Under the pieces are notes generated by a model. It saw only the letters and a program-made list of their open reading frames with translations, was not told the origin of the DNA and searched no databases. 64,000 nt of DNA from Paenarthrobacter ureafaciens (lineage in GTDB: Bacteria; Actinomycetota; Actinomycetes; Actinomycetales; Micrococcaceae): positions 57,052 through 121,051 of the forward strand of contig NZ_SBHM01000010.1 in assembly GCF_004028095.1 (NCBI RefSeq), in the 5' to 3' direction. The translations under genes and the position numbers were made by a program. Shown here piece by piece: positions 54,168-62,460 of this stretch (position 1 is its first letter; the number at the start of each line of letters is the position of its first letter).

Positions 54168-54483
54168 CGAGCCGCACATATAGCGGAGAATACGTCGTTC
54201 TCATTCTTGCAACGCGGCAGATGCCAGCTCGCAACCAGCGGTTCCTGATCGGTCGTCGCGACACCCAAATAGCAGGTGTCGCGACGACCGATCTGCTTAA
54301 CGTCGACAGGATGGTTTGCACAACCGAAGCACGGTTGGGTGGCCGCCGCCGTGGCACAACCCGCCGCCGCAGTGCCCGAGCGAATTGAGGACTCCATCGT
54401 TGGGCATCGCGCAACGGGCACGCAAAAGCCCGGCGGGGGATACCAGCCGGGCTTAAGCGCACTTTCGAACGCCGGCAATCACG
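54168..54483. other. Non-coding stretch between convergent genes
   Basis: It contains the 19-bp palindrome at 54247-54293. A minus-strand frame (54164-54478) starts with Pro-Gly-Trp-Tyr-Pro-Pro-Pro-Gly, faintly like a DUF2510 domain, but breaks down immediately. No credible gene. Confidence 0.45.
54247..54293. terminator. Strong palindrome between convergent genes
   Basis: Perfect 19-bp arms (GATCGGTCGTCGCGACACC and its complement) with a 9-nt loop, between convergent transcription units. It can serve as a bidirectional terminator. Its arm resembles the palindrome at 46930-46972. Confidence 0.65.
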
Positions 54484-54936
54484 TCATCGCGGGGCCTGGA
54501 TAGCCTTGGTCTCGTCGGGGTCGGCGCCAGTGGAGCCAGCAACTTCATTGAGCGTTTCCTGGACGACGCGCATCGCTGCGAGCCCCGCGGGTGCGCCGCA
54601 ATAGGCGGTGGCCTGCACGATTGATTCTACGATCTCACTTGGTTCTAAACCGTTCCTCAGGCCGCCTCGAACATGCACGGAAAGTTCGTGGTGCTGGTTG
54701 AGCGCGACCAGCATGCCGATATTGAGGAGGCTACGGCTTCGACGGTCAAGGCCGGGTCGGGTCCACACAGCGCCCCATACTGTTTCAGTGATGTGGGTCT
54801 GCAGGGCCTCACTTTCTGTTCCCGCTGTGCGCTCGAGGGAACCAGCGACGTATGCATCCCCGAGTACCTCCCTACGTACCTTGATTCCGGCATTCCATAG
54901 TTCGCTCTGTTCGTCTGCTTCATGCTGATTAGTCAT
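54484..54936 (-). CDS. CMD-family protein (second copy)
   Basis: A 150-residue carboxymuconolactone-decarboxylase-like protein with Arg-Ser-Leu-Leu-Asn-Ile-Gly-Met, His-Glu-Leu-Ser-Val-His-Val-Arg-Gly-Gly and Ala-Tyr-Cys-Gly-Ala-Pro-Ala-Gly. It belongs to the same branch as the protein at 42792. It sits 3' of the ABC importer genes, on their strand, so it may share their transcript and regulation. Confidence 0.85.
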   Translation of the reverse strand: MTNQHEADEQSELWNAGIKVRREVLGDAYVAGSLERTAGTESEALQTHITETVWGAVWTRPGLDRRSRSLLNIGMLVALNQHHELSVHVRGGLRNGLEPSEIVESIVQATAYCGAPAGLAAMRVVQETLNEVAGSTGADPDETKAIQAPR

Positions 54937-55026
54937 TTCGGTCCTTCACGTATTCAGTCGTTCCCGCGTTGCGGCGCCACTGCCGGAGTTTCCCCTGGGC
55001 AGAGGGTTGATATGGAGGTCGAGAGC

Positions 55027-56046
55027 TTAGATTTGCTGTCTGATGTGGGGATTGCGCGCGTAGAAGCCGACGAGCGGGACGATCAGGAGGCCGAGTACAA
55101 ATTGTTGTGCGTTGTTGTTCAATCCGTAGCCCACCAAGAGCGAGGTCAGGGCGATAAGGACGAGCACGCCGACGAGTGTGCTGCCATATCCTCCCCTGCC
55201 GCCGAGCAGGGAGGTTCCCCCTACGGCAACTGCGGCCACGGTGAGGAAGAGGTAGGGATCGCCCACACGCACGAACGCTCCACCTGTGAAGCCGAGCAGG
55301 AGTATTCCCGTGGCACCTGAAAAGAGGCCGCTGAGCGCGTAGACAGTGACCCACCGGCGCGGTTCGGAGATGAGCATGAGGCGGGCGGCTGAGCGGTTTC
55401 CACCCAAGGCATACGTGCTCCGACCAAACCACGTTGAACGCATGATGAAGATCAGGGCAGCGGCGAGAACAAGCCAAATGAGGATGACTGGAGGTACAGG
55501 AACGCCTAGCGTTTCTCCACTCAGCGAGGAAATGTTGGCGAGCCAATCAGGTACCACTCCGCTCGTGCCACCGGCATTCGAGGCGCCCGCGCTCGTGAGA
55601 ACTTGCGTCGCCCCCACGGTGGCGAATCCAACACCCAGGGACACGATGAGAGCTTGATTCTGAAGATGGAGACTTATGAGGCCGTTTATCGTGCCGACGA
55701 CGATGCCGAGAACAAGAGTAATCACGATCGCCATGCCTGCCGGTACGCCCGAGCTGATCATGTAGAGGGTCCCGATGTTGGCAGAACCAATCAAGTAGGG
55801 AATGGAGAGGTCAAGCCCGCCGAGCAACGCGCAGAGAGTCTGCCCAACCGATGCCAGGCCAAGGAAAGCGCCGAGAAGCAGCATGGAGCGAACATTAGAG
55901 CCAGATAGGAAACCTTGTACTGTGGCGGCGCCGACGGCAAGCAATGCCGCCAGCATAATGAGCCCGAGTATGACGTTCTTTTGCCCCGACGCCTTGGACA
56001 GCAGCGGTACTCGGATGTTTCGTTGTTGCGCTTTGATGGATGTCAT
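55027..56046 (-). CDS. ABC importer permease (RbsC type), second subunit
   Basis: Start ATG 56046 overlaps the previous stop (ATGA); the longer open frame runs into the other permease antiparallel frame. The 339-residue protein has about 8-10 membrane helices and the BPD_transp_2 EAA-like segment (Ala-Leu-Gly-Gly-Asn-Arg-Ser-Ala-Ala-Arg). It pairs with the permease at 56043 as a heterodimeric channel. Confidence 0.88.
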   Translation of the reverse strand: MTSIKAQQRNIRVPLLSKASGQKNVILGLIMLAALLAVGAATVQGFLSGSNVRSMLLLGAFLGLASVGQTLCALLGGLDLSIPYLIGSANIGTLYMISSGVPAGMAIVITLVLGIVVGTINGLISLHLQNQALIVSLGVGFATVGATQVLTSAGASNAGGTSGVVPDWLANISSLSGETLGVPVPPVILIWLVLAAALIFIMRSTWFGRSTYALGGNRSAARLMLISEPRRWVTVYALSGLFSGATGILLLGFTGGAFVRVGDPYLFLTVAAVAVGGTSLLGGRGGYGSTLVGVLVLIALTSLLVGYGLNNNAQQFVLGLLIVPLVGFYARNPHIRQQI

Positions 56047-57035
56047 GATGCTTTTACCTCCCGGCGCTTGCGCCACAGTGATGGGATGATCACGCTGATC
56101 AGGAGTGCTGCAACCAGGATGAGGCCGTACGAGAGCTGCACAACGAATGAGGCCAATGACCCCAGAGAGAACGTGGTCAGAGTGAATGAGATAAGCGTGA
56201 CGGCGACGGCCCCGGGAATGGAGCCCAATACGCCGCCGCGCCCACCCGCAAGGCTGATACCTCCAAGCACCAGGGCTGTAATCGCTGCGAGTGTGTAGGT
56301 GCCTCCTTGGGTGGGGTTTCCCGATGCTATTTGACCGGTGTAGGCCAGGCCGCCCGCACCAATCAGCAACCCGGAAATACCGTGAGCGACTACGCGGATC
56401 ATAGTAACGGGTACTCCGCTGACGAACGCGGTGCGCTGGTTCGACCCGACGAGCCTTAGGTTTGTGAACAGTTGGGTTCTGGTGAACGCCCACCAACCCA
56501 ATATTGCCAAGATCAGAACAATAGTCATTGGGGCGAGTATCGACCTGCCGGATCCCCACTCAGCGAGCCATCTCGGAGCCTGACCGCCAGGCTGTGCGAG
56601 GATAACCAGGTTGATCCCGGACAATGCCAGGAATGCACTCAGAGTTACGATCACCGGTTCGATGCGGGCGACCGTAATGACGATGGCCTGGATGATTTGT
56701 ATCAAGACACCAATGCCAAGCGCCCACGCGATGACAGCAACGGGTGACCCTATCTGTTGGTCGAAGAGGACTTTGACGAGGGTGACATTGACGAAGATCA
56801 TCAGCGGACCCGCGGACAGATCAACACCGCTGCCCACCAGGGCCGTGACAGTTATTCCCATCACCACCAGGACCAGAGGTACGGCCGAGACCAGCAGCCC
56901 CCCGATGCCGCTGGCAGTGAAGAGGTAAGGAGCGCGTATTGCGCACACGATGAGAAGGACGGCAAGCAAACCCCACGCGGCGAATGCGTAGGTAGATTTG
57001 CTGGTGAATCTGCCAAATCGGCTTTGTTGTTTCAT
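56043..57035 (-). CDS. ABC importer permease (RbsC type), first subunit
   Basis: A 330-residue inner-membrane permease of the ribose/xylose transport type. It has repeated hydrophobic helices and the conserved Val-Gly-Ser-Asn-Gln-Arg-Thr-Ala coupling segment, with Gly-Gly-Ile-Ser-Leu-Ala-Gly-Gly-Arg-Gly-Gly near the end. Overlaps of 4 nt on both sides show a tight ATPase-permease-permease operon. Confidence 0.9.
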   Translation of the reverse strand: MKQQSRFGRFTSKSTYAFAAWGLLAVLLIVCAIRAPYLFTASGIGGLLVSAVPLVLVVMGITVTALVGSGVDLSAGPLMIFVNVTLVKVLFDQQIGSPVAVIAWALGIGVLIQIIQAIVITVARIEPVIVTLSAFLALSGINLVILAQPGGQAPRWLAEWGSGRSILAPMTIVLILAILGWWAFTRTQLFTNLRLVGSNQRTAFVSGVPVTMIRVVAHGISGLLIGAGGLAYTGQIASGNPTQGGTYTLAAITALVLGGISLAGGRGGVLGSIPGAVAVTLISFTLTTFSLGSLASFVVQLSYGLILVAALLISVIIPSLWRKRREVKAS

Positions 57036-58636
57036 TGCTGCTCCACCAGTGCTTTCTCGACGTCGAAGTCTGCTTCAAGGTGACCGAACATTCCGGCAAG
57101 AACGCGGTCGGAGGTGATGTTGTCGCCGGTCACCCAACCCAGGAGGGCGCCGTCGCGGAAAACGGCCACACGGTCACAGAGCCCGATGAGTTCATCGATC
57201 TCGGTAGAGAGATAGATAATTCCGGTTCCTTCGAGAGCTAGATGTTCCAACTGGGCATACAGTTCGCGCTTTGTGCTGATGTCGACTCCACGTGCGGGAT
57301 CGTTGAGGGCAACAACTTGCGGATCTTGAGCCAGTTCCCTACCGATGAGGACTTTTTGTTGGTTACCGCCGCTGAGGGAGGTGATGGGATCCGATGATGC
57401 GCCTGCCCGTAGCTTCAGGGTTTTGGACATGTCATTAAAGCGAGCCGAGATGGCTGTCCTGTCGATGACGCCGGCACGGCGGTGATGACGGTACAACGGC
57501 ATCCCGAAATTCTCGAAAATGCTGAGATTCGGGAAAATCCCCTCCTTGCGTCGATCGCCTGAAATATAGGAGACTTTCGCTGCTACAGCTTCTGCCAGGT
57601 TGCTAATGGGGTGCTCTGCGCCGGTCCTGGCAATGGCGGTAACTTCGCCGTTGATGGCCTGTCGTACGCCCGTGAGGGTTTGGAGGAACTCGGCCTGACC
57701 TTGACCGTCCAACCCGGCAAAGCCGACGATCTCGCCACTATGCAGCACAAAGTCCGAAGGCCGTGCTCCCTGCGTTGCCACGAGCCCGGCGGCTTGAAGG
57801 ACGATGTCTGCTGTTCCGCCCTTGGAGAGCCTTTGCGATGGAGCTGCCTGGCCGTTCCGCTCCTTGACGCCGGTCATGAGTTCAATAAGACGGGATTCTG
57901 TGATCTCGCTGCCTCTGAGGATCCCGACGTCAATTCCGTCGCGCAGAACCGTTGCACTGTCGGCGAAAGTCGTGAGCTCAGCGATACGGTGAGTAACAAT
58001 CACAACGCAGACGCCTTCGGAGCGGAGGCGCTCCATTTGGGCGTAAAGCCGTGCAGCCCCCGAAAGGTCGAGCGCCGCGGTGGACTCATCGAAGATCACT
58101 ACTCTCGGTGAACGCACAAGGGCGCGCGCAATGGTGACCCATTGCCGGTCTGCCAGACTCAGGGTTTCCACCAATGCAGAGGCGTCGACGGGATGGCCCA
58201 TAAGCTGCTCCAGCACATCGGTTGCACGTCGGTGCTGCTCGCTCCTGGACGTGCGGGAGTGCCATACGCCCTGTGATCCGATGAATACGTTGTCCGAAAT
58301 ACTCGCGCCTTCAGCGACCAGGACTTCCTGGAATACGGTCGCGACGCCTGTCTTGAGTGCCTCGCCCGGACTCGACACGTGGTGACCATGGATGTCCACG
58401 GATCCCTCGTCGGGGAGAACGATGCCGGACATGATTTTCGCCAGCGTGCTTTTCCCGCTGCCGTTCTCACCGACGATCGCGTGGATTTCCCCAGCACGCG
58501 CGGAGAAGCTCGCTCCTCGCAGGGCCTGTGTCTCCCCGAACGACTTCTTCACGTCCTGGATTACTACAGCTGTCTCGAAATTCTCGGCCGCCATCGTTCT
58601 GGGGGCCAAATCGAGGTCCAGGTCTTCATTGACCAT
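57032..58636 (-). CDS. ABC importer ATPase with two nucleotide-binding domains (RbsA type)
   Basis: A 534-residue double ATPase. NBD1 has Walker A Gly-Glu-Asn-Gly-Ser-Gly-Lys-Ser-Thr, a degenerate signature (Leu-Ser-Leu-Ala-Asp-Arg-Gln) and Walker B Val-Val-Ile-Phe-Asp-Glu-Ser. NBD2 has the degenerate Walker A usual in RbsA proteins (Gly-Leu-Asp-Gly-Gln-Gly-Gln), a good signature Leu-Ser-Gly-Gly-Asn-Gln-Gln and Leu-Asn-Asp-Pro-Ala-Arg-Gly-Val-Asp, where Asp replaces the Walker B Glu. It powers uptake with the two permeases. A perfect FadR-type box lies 98 bp upstream. Confidence 0.92.
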   Translation of the reverse strand: MVNEDLDLDLAPRTMAAENFETAVVIQDVKKSFGETQALRGASFSARAGEIHAIVGENGSGKSTLAKIMSGIVLPDEGSVDIHGHHVSSPGEALKTGVATVFQEVLVAEGASISDNVFIGSQGVWHSRTSRSEQHRRATDVLEQLMGHPVDASALVETLSLADRQWVTIARALVRSPRVVIFDESTAALDLSGAARLYAQMERLRSEGVCVVIVTHRIAELTTFADSATVLRDGIDVGILRGSEITESRLIELMTGVKERNGQAAPSQRLSKGGTADIVLQAAGLVATQGARPSDFVLHSGEIVGFAGLDGQGQAEFLQTLTGVRQAINGEVTAIARTGAEHPISNLAEAVAAKVSYISGDRRKEGIFPNLSIFENFGMPLYRHHRRAGVIDRTAISARFNDMSKTLKLRAGASSDPITSLSGGNQQKVLIGRELAQDPQVVALNDPARGVDISTKRELYAQLEHLALEGTGIIYLSTEIDELIGLCDRVAVFRDGALLGWVTGDNITSDRVLAGMFGHLEADFDVEKALVEQQ

Positions 58637-58733
58637 TACTTTGTCCTTACGGTCGGTATCTGCTCCGTCCCCTCCTCGGGAAGAAGTTCAGATCACACTT
58701 GAGGCTACTGAGTACGATTGTCGCAATGCCTTT

Positions 58734-58744
58734 TTGTCATACAA
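58734..58744. promoter_or_regulatory. Candidate GntR/FCD operator before the ABC operon
   Basis: TTGTCATACAA fits TNGTNNNACNA exactly. It lies 98 bp upstream of the ATPase start and 177 bp upstream of the divergent GntR gene, in the shared control region. Confidence 0.65.
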
Positions 58745-58826
58745 AACAGCTCTTGGCTTGATTATAGGATTGTTGATCGCGTCAGGGCAATAGACTCTAC
58801 TTCGCGTGCGAGTGGGGGCTGACACT

Positions 58827-58837
58827 ATGTCGGACAA
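58827..58837. promoter_or_regulatory. Second candidate operator, close to the GntR gene
   Basis: ATGTCGGACAA matches the FadR-type box except for the first base. It lies 84 bp before the GntR start codon, suitable for autoregulation. Confidence 0.45.
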
Positions 58838-58920
58838 TCCGATCGGCAGTCATTATGGTCGCTCCCGCCCTGCTCGTAGTACGCTAAGTCAAGGCATTCA
58901 CGACAGGAGGGGAGGCTGCC

Positions 58921-59631
58921 ATGGAGTCGCCACTGGGTTTGAGGCTGCAGCGCGACGACATGTCGTTGCGTAAACTGGCCGAAAACACGCTACGGGACGC
59001 CATCTTGTACGGAGCCTTCACGCCAGGGCAAAAGCTGATAGAACGGGACCTCTGCGACAGGCTCGGTGTTAGTCGTACACTCCTGCGGGAAGCGCTGAAG
59101 CAATTGGAGGCCGAAGGGCTGATAACCAACGTGGTCCACAAGGGCCCCTCCGTTGCGGTGATTACGGAAGAAGATGCTCGTGAAATTTATGAGGCCCGGG
59201 AACTCATCGAGGGCCACCTCGCATATTGCTTCACGGTCAAGGCATCAGACGGCGAAATCGACAAGCTCGCAGCCTCTGTTCGGGCTCTCCACGAGTCGGA
59301 CATCGCGTCCGATCAGATAAACGTGCTCCAAGCGAAGAACGGCTTCTATGAAGTTCTCTTCGCTGGGTCCGGAAACCACGTACTCGCGCAGATGCTTCAG
59401 CAGTTGAACAATCGTGTAACCATGCTGCGTAGGATGACCCTGTCCTCACCGGGACGGTTTGAGCAGACGGTGGCTGAACTGGACGAAATCGTTCAGGCAG
59501 TCCGCAGCCGAGATGCTGATGAAGCAAGCAGGCTTTGTCGTGCCCACGTTAGGAATGCCGGCGACATTGCGCTCTCCAGCTTCCACGCCCCTTCTCCAGC
59601 GGAGGCTGGAGCAGAAGGAAAGTCCGCCTGA
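58921..59631 (+). CDS. GntR-family regulator, FCD subgroup, of the importer cluster
   Basis: AGGAGGGGAGG precedes ATG 58921. A 236-residue FCD-GntR protein: winged HTH at about 15-75 (Leu-Cys-Asp-Arg-Leu-Gly-Val-Ser-Arg-Thr-Leu-Leu-Arg-Glu-Ala-Leu-Lys-Gln-Leu-Glu) and the helical FCD domain at about 85-215 with Arg-Glu-Leu-Ile-Glu-Gly and late His ligand. It is divergent from the importer operon. Matching boxes also occur before the binding-protein and lactonase genes, so it is the best candidate regulator of the whole block. Confidence 0.9.
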   Translation: MESPLGLRLQRDDMSLRKLAENTLRDAILYGAFTPGQKLIERDLCDRLGVSRTLLREALKQLEAEGLITNVVHKGPSVAVITEEDAREIYEARELIEGHLAYCFTVKASDGEIDKLAASVRALHESDIASDQINVLQAKNGFYEVLFAGSGNHVLAQMLQQLNNRVTMLRRMTLSSPGRFEQTVAELDEIVQAVRSRDADEASRLCRAHVRNAGDIALSSFHAPSPAEAGAEGKSA

Positions 59632-59719
59632 AAGACGACGGCCTTACACGTGCTCGGATCGGCCGCTTCCGCTCTCCTCGTATATGAAGTCCTGTCGGCG
59701 CTAATCCGACAACGCAAAC

Positions 59720-59941
59720 CTAAGCACCCGAGATAACGACTCCCTCGCGGTGATCGAAGGCTTTGCGCTGGTGGGTAGTGTCGGAGACTACCCATATGAC
59801 AGTGAAGTCTTCGGTGATTGCGTCCACGGTGGCCTGGTAGGGCTCGCCGACGGATTCTTGTACAAGGACGTTCCGGGTAGGCCGAAGCCCGGACCAGTTC
59901 TGTCTGCTCCGGGCTTCGGTGGTGGAGGCTTTTTCCATGCT
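59720..59941 (-). CDS. Small hypothetical protein at the end of the dehydrogenase operon
   Basis: AAGGACGG before ATG 59941 sets the start, 10 nt after the ABM gene stop. The 73-residue protein has a beta-rich centre (Val-Leu-Val-Gln-Glu-Ser-Val-Gly-Glu-Pro-Tyr-Gln-Ala-Thr-Val...Val-Ile-Trp-Val-Val-Ser-Asp) and no catalytic motif I can identify. Confidence 0.6.
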   Translation of the reverse strand, partial: SMEKASTTEARSRQNWSGLRPTRNVLVQESVGEPYQATVDAITEDFTVIWVVSDTTHQRKAFDHREGVVISGA

Positions 59942-59951
59942 CGTGCCGTCC

Positions 59952-60266
59952 TTAGGGAGCTTCAGCGGGGTTATTGGCAGTGACATAGGTGGAAACGGTC
60001 CGTGCTTCCAGCTCAGGAATTATGTGTATAGCCCCGATGGTGAGAAAGTGTTGCGACTGCCGATGGACGTCAAAGTCCTCGGCAGTGTGGTAACTCTCCA
60101 GGATGACAATCTTCCTGTCATCTTCGACCCCGCGAAAGAATTCGTAGGAGATGTTGCCGGGTTCTTCACGGGTTTGGGCTGCCATCTTCTCCAGATGTCC
60201 GAGAACCTCTTCTGTGGTTCCGGGTTTGGTTCTGTATCTGGCAACGACATTGAAGATGCTGGTCAT
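59952..60266 (-). CDS. Antibiotic biosynthesis monooxygenase (ABM)-domain protein
   Basis: A 104-residue single ABM domain: a ferredoxin-like beta-alpha-beta repeat with Val-Ala-Arg-Tyr-Arg-Thr-Lys-Pro-Gly, Glu-Pro-Gly-Asn-Ile-Ser-Tyr-Glu-Phe-Phe and Glu-Ser-Tyr-His-Thr-Ala-Glu-Asp-Phe-Asp-Val-His. Members act as cofactor-free quinone-forming monooxygenases or as dimeric accessory proteins. It overlaps the lactonase-like gene upstream by 4 nt. Confidence 0.85.
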   Translation of the reverse strand: MTSIFNVVARYRTKPGTTEEVLGHLEKMAAQTREEPGNISYEFFRGVEDDRKIVILESYHTAEDFDVHRQSQHFLTIGAIHIIPELEARTVSTYVTANNPAEAP

Positions 60267-61099
60267 GATTTCTCCTCTTGGTCTTGGTGGGTTGCGCCGA
60301 TGGCTACGCCCGTCCCGGCGGGAAGTTCCTGGCAGGGACGGAATCGTGCCAGAACGTCAGGATCGTGGCCGGCGACGATGGTAAGCCGGCGGTGTCGCGC
60401 TTCTTCACGGATGAACGAAAATGCCTCATACATGGCCGGCAGATCGCTGACTGCCGTAAAGGGCATGTCGCGTTCGAGCTCTTCGTAAAAGTGGACAGCG
60501 TCAGAGGCCAGCAGAACGTCCCCCTCCGAAGTGGGAACGTAGACAATTGCTTGCCCAGGTGTGTGCCCGCCGACCTCGACGAGTCTGATGCCCGGGGCCG
60601 GTGATGTTTCGCCCGAGAACAATTTGAGGCGCCCCTGGGTTTCGGCCAGGCGAAGCTGGTCTATTTCACCGTCTTCTGCGTAGAAGGAGAACTGGACGTG
60701 CCCGGCAGTGGGTGAGGTCCAGAACTTGTATTCCGCTTCGGCAATGTGGATCCGGGCGTTCGGGAACAGATCAAGGTTTCCGATGTGATCGTAGTGGCCG
60801 TGGGTCACGATCACGTCTGCAACATCCTTCGGGTTGACGCCCAGGTGGGCAAGCGCCTCGGCCGGGTGCAGCAGTAGAGTGCGGCCACGACGTCGGCCCG
60901 CAGCCTCGCCAAAACCTGTGTCCACAACAACGGTTCCTGCCGGGCTCTGAAGAATCCAGAAGTAGTAGTCGACGGTGGCCGGGCCATCGTCTTCCCCGTA
61001 CAAGCGGTAGTTAAGGTAGACGTCGCTGCGTTCAGTGGCCCGGGTGCCGACGCAAACAACGACAACTCGGTAGACGCCGTCGTTCTTACCCGGCGCCAT
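60263..61099 (-). CDS. Metallo-beta-lactamase-fold lactonase-like hydrolase (second copy)
   Basis: A 278-residue MBL protein of the N-acyl-homoserine lactonase group. The zinc motif is H100-G-H102-Y-D104-H105, with the later His in Val-Gly-Gly-His-Thr-Pro-Gly-Gln, the Asp in Ala-Ser-Asp-Ala-Val and the terminal His in Ala-Gly-His-Asp-Pro. It shares only general features with the copy at 48882. It starts 14 bp inside the CMD gene, so the two are translationally coupled, which supports a shared pathway with a lactone step. Confidence 0.87.
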   Translation of the reverse strand: MAPGKNDGVYRVVVVCVGTRATERSDVYLNYRLYGEDDGPATVDYYFWILQSPAGTVVVDTGFGEAAGRRRGRTLLLHPAEALAHLGVNPKDVADVIVTHGHYDHIGNLDLFPNARIHIAEAEYKFWTSPTAGHVQFSFYAEDGEIDQLRLAETQGRLKLFSGETSPAPGIRLVEVGGHTPGQAIVYVPTSEGDVLLASDAVHFYEELERDMPFTAVSDLPAMYEAFSFIREEARHRRLTIVAGHDPDVLARFRPCQELPAGTGVAIGATHQDQEEKS

Positions 61100-61520
61100 T
61101 GCCGCCCTCGTGAACTGGCACCGACGGTTCGAGTCCGTCCGCGCCGACGACTTCCCGCCACGCCTCGAATCCGGCCTGGAAGGCGACGATGCCGGCTTCA
61201 GGAAGCGAAATCTCGATCGCTTCCAGGATTTCAGTTGGCGTCAGGCCAAGGTCAAGGGCTACGCGGATGTGGGACTGGATGTGTCCTTTGGATGCGCGCA
61301 TGACAGTGAGGCTGGCAATGAAGATGAGTTCCTTGGTCCGGCGGTCAAGAGTCCGCTCATCCAGATAGGCGGCGGAGACCACATGGTTGGCCGCCTGAAG
61401 TACGGGAAAATCATGCTTGGCCATTACTTTGTGGTAGTCGAGTACGTATCCGCGTTTGCGCGCCATGTCATCGATGAAGGTCTGGGCCTCGGCGGTCTGG
61501 TCGTTCAGATCAATGGTCAT
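61086..61520 (-). CDS. CMD-family protein (third copy)
   Basis: Start ATG 61520 follows GGAAGGAC; the longer frame extends into unrelated sequence. The 144-residue CMD protein has Arg-Thr-Lys-Glu-Leu-Ile-Phe-Ile-Ala-Ser, His-Ile-Gln-Ser-His-Ile-Arg-Val-Ala-Leu and Glu-Ala-Ile-Glu-Ile-Ser-Leu-Pro-Glu-Ala-Gly. It is more divergent from the other two copies, and lacks Cys-x-x-Cys. Confidence 0.85.
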   Translation of the reverse strand: MTIDLNDQTAEAQTFIDDMARKRGYVLDYHKVMAKHDFPVLQAANHVVSAAYLDERTLDRRTKELIFIASLTVMRASKGHIQSHIRVALDLGLTPTEILEAIEISLPEAGIVAFQAGFEAWREVVGADGLEPSVPVHEGGNGAG

Positions 61521-61548
61521 ATTGGTGTCCTTCCGGATGGTACGGCGA

Positions 61549-62460
61549 TCAGCTGGTGCGCAGCGATGCGCCGTTGAGCTTTTCGTAGTAGCGGGCAAAT
61601 TCGGTGTGGTCCGGGTGGTCACTGTCCAAAAGCCCCCGCGCTTTTTCGGCTGTCTCCTGCGCGGTGAGCACAATCGGCGCCTCCGCGGATTGCTGGGAAA
61701 TAAGGTTCCTGGCAATGTTCAGGTCCTTGAGCATCAGGTCCATGGCAAAGCCCGAATCAAAACTTCCAGTCAGGATATGGCGGGGATATTTGAATTCTGA
61801 CGCTTGGCTGCGGCCCGTGGAGCCATTGATGACTTCCAACATTTTCTCGGGTGCAATTCCAGCCGTTGCGGCCACCGTCAGAATTTCGGCGGCTGCGGCG
61901 AGGTTGGTGGCCGACAACAAGTTGTTCAGCGCTTTGGCTGCATGTCCCGTCCCCGGCGGCCCAACATGAGTGATGGACTCGCCGAGGTTGCGAAGGTGCC
62001 GTTTGGCGCGTTCGACGGCGGTGCTGTCGCCGCCAACCATGATGGCCAGCTTCCCGGTCAGGGCTTTCGCCACACCACCGGACACTGGTGCATCGACAAA
62101 GTCGATGCCGAGGTCAGCCGCTTCAGCAGCCAAGGTTGCGGTGCTCTCGGGTTCCGAGGAGCTCATGTCAATGATCAGGGTTCCAGTCGCAAGGCGCTTC
62201 AAGAGCCCCGGGCTGGTGCGCAGGACAGACTCAACAATTCGGCTGTTGGGAAGCATGAGAATCACGGTCCCCACGTGGGCCGGGATGTTCGCCAAGTCCG
62301 GCAGAGCCGTGCCGTTCGTCGCCGCAGCCACCTCCGCGGCGACCACAGGGTTCGTGTCGTAGACGAAGAGTTCGCGTCCGGGGGAGTAGTTGATGGCCAT
62401 CGGCCTGCCCATGTTCCCGAGCCCAATAAAAAGGGATGCGTGAGTGTCGGCGATTACCAT
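61549..62460 (-). CDS. 3-hydroxyisobutyrate dehydrogenase-family oxidoreductase (second copy)
   Basis: A 303-residue beta-hydroxyacid dehydrogenase with Phe-Ile-Gly-Leu-Gly-Asn-Met-Gly, Asp-Ala-Pro-Val-Ser-Gly-Gly and Gly-Thr-Gly-His-Ala-Ala-Lys-Ala-Leu-Asn-Asn. The same motifs, in the same order, occur in the protein at 43187. It overlaps the SDR gene by 7 bp. Confidence 0.9.
   Translation of the reverse strand: MVIADTHASLFIGLGNMGRPMAINYSPGRELFVYDTNPVVAAEVAAATNGTALPDLANIPAHVGTVILMLPNSRIVESVLRTSPGLLKRLATGTLIIDMSSSEPESTATLAAEAADLGIDFVDAPVSGGVAKALTGKLAIMVGGDSTAVERAKRHLRNLGESITHVGPPGTGHAAKALNNLLSATNLAAAAEILTVAATAGIAPEKMLEVINGSTGRSQASEFKYPRHILTGSFDSGFAMDLMLKDLNIARNLISQQSAEAPIVLTAQETAEKARGLLDSDHPDHTEFARYYEKLNGASLRTS

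Noticed and set aside
54164..54478. Possible DUF2510-containing small protein on the minus strand
   Set aside because: Only a Pro-Gly-Trp-Tyr-Pro stretch matches; the rest is out of frame and the palindrome lies inside it.
55027..56559. 510-residue version of the second permease
   Set aside because: The N-terminal 170 codons run antisense-frame through the other permease and look non-coding; ATG 56046 with ATGA overlap is the natural start.
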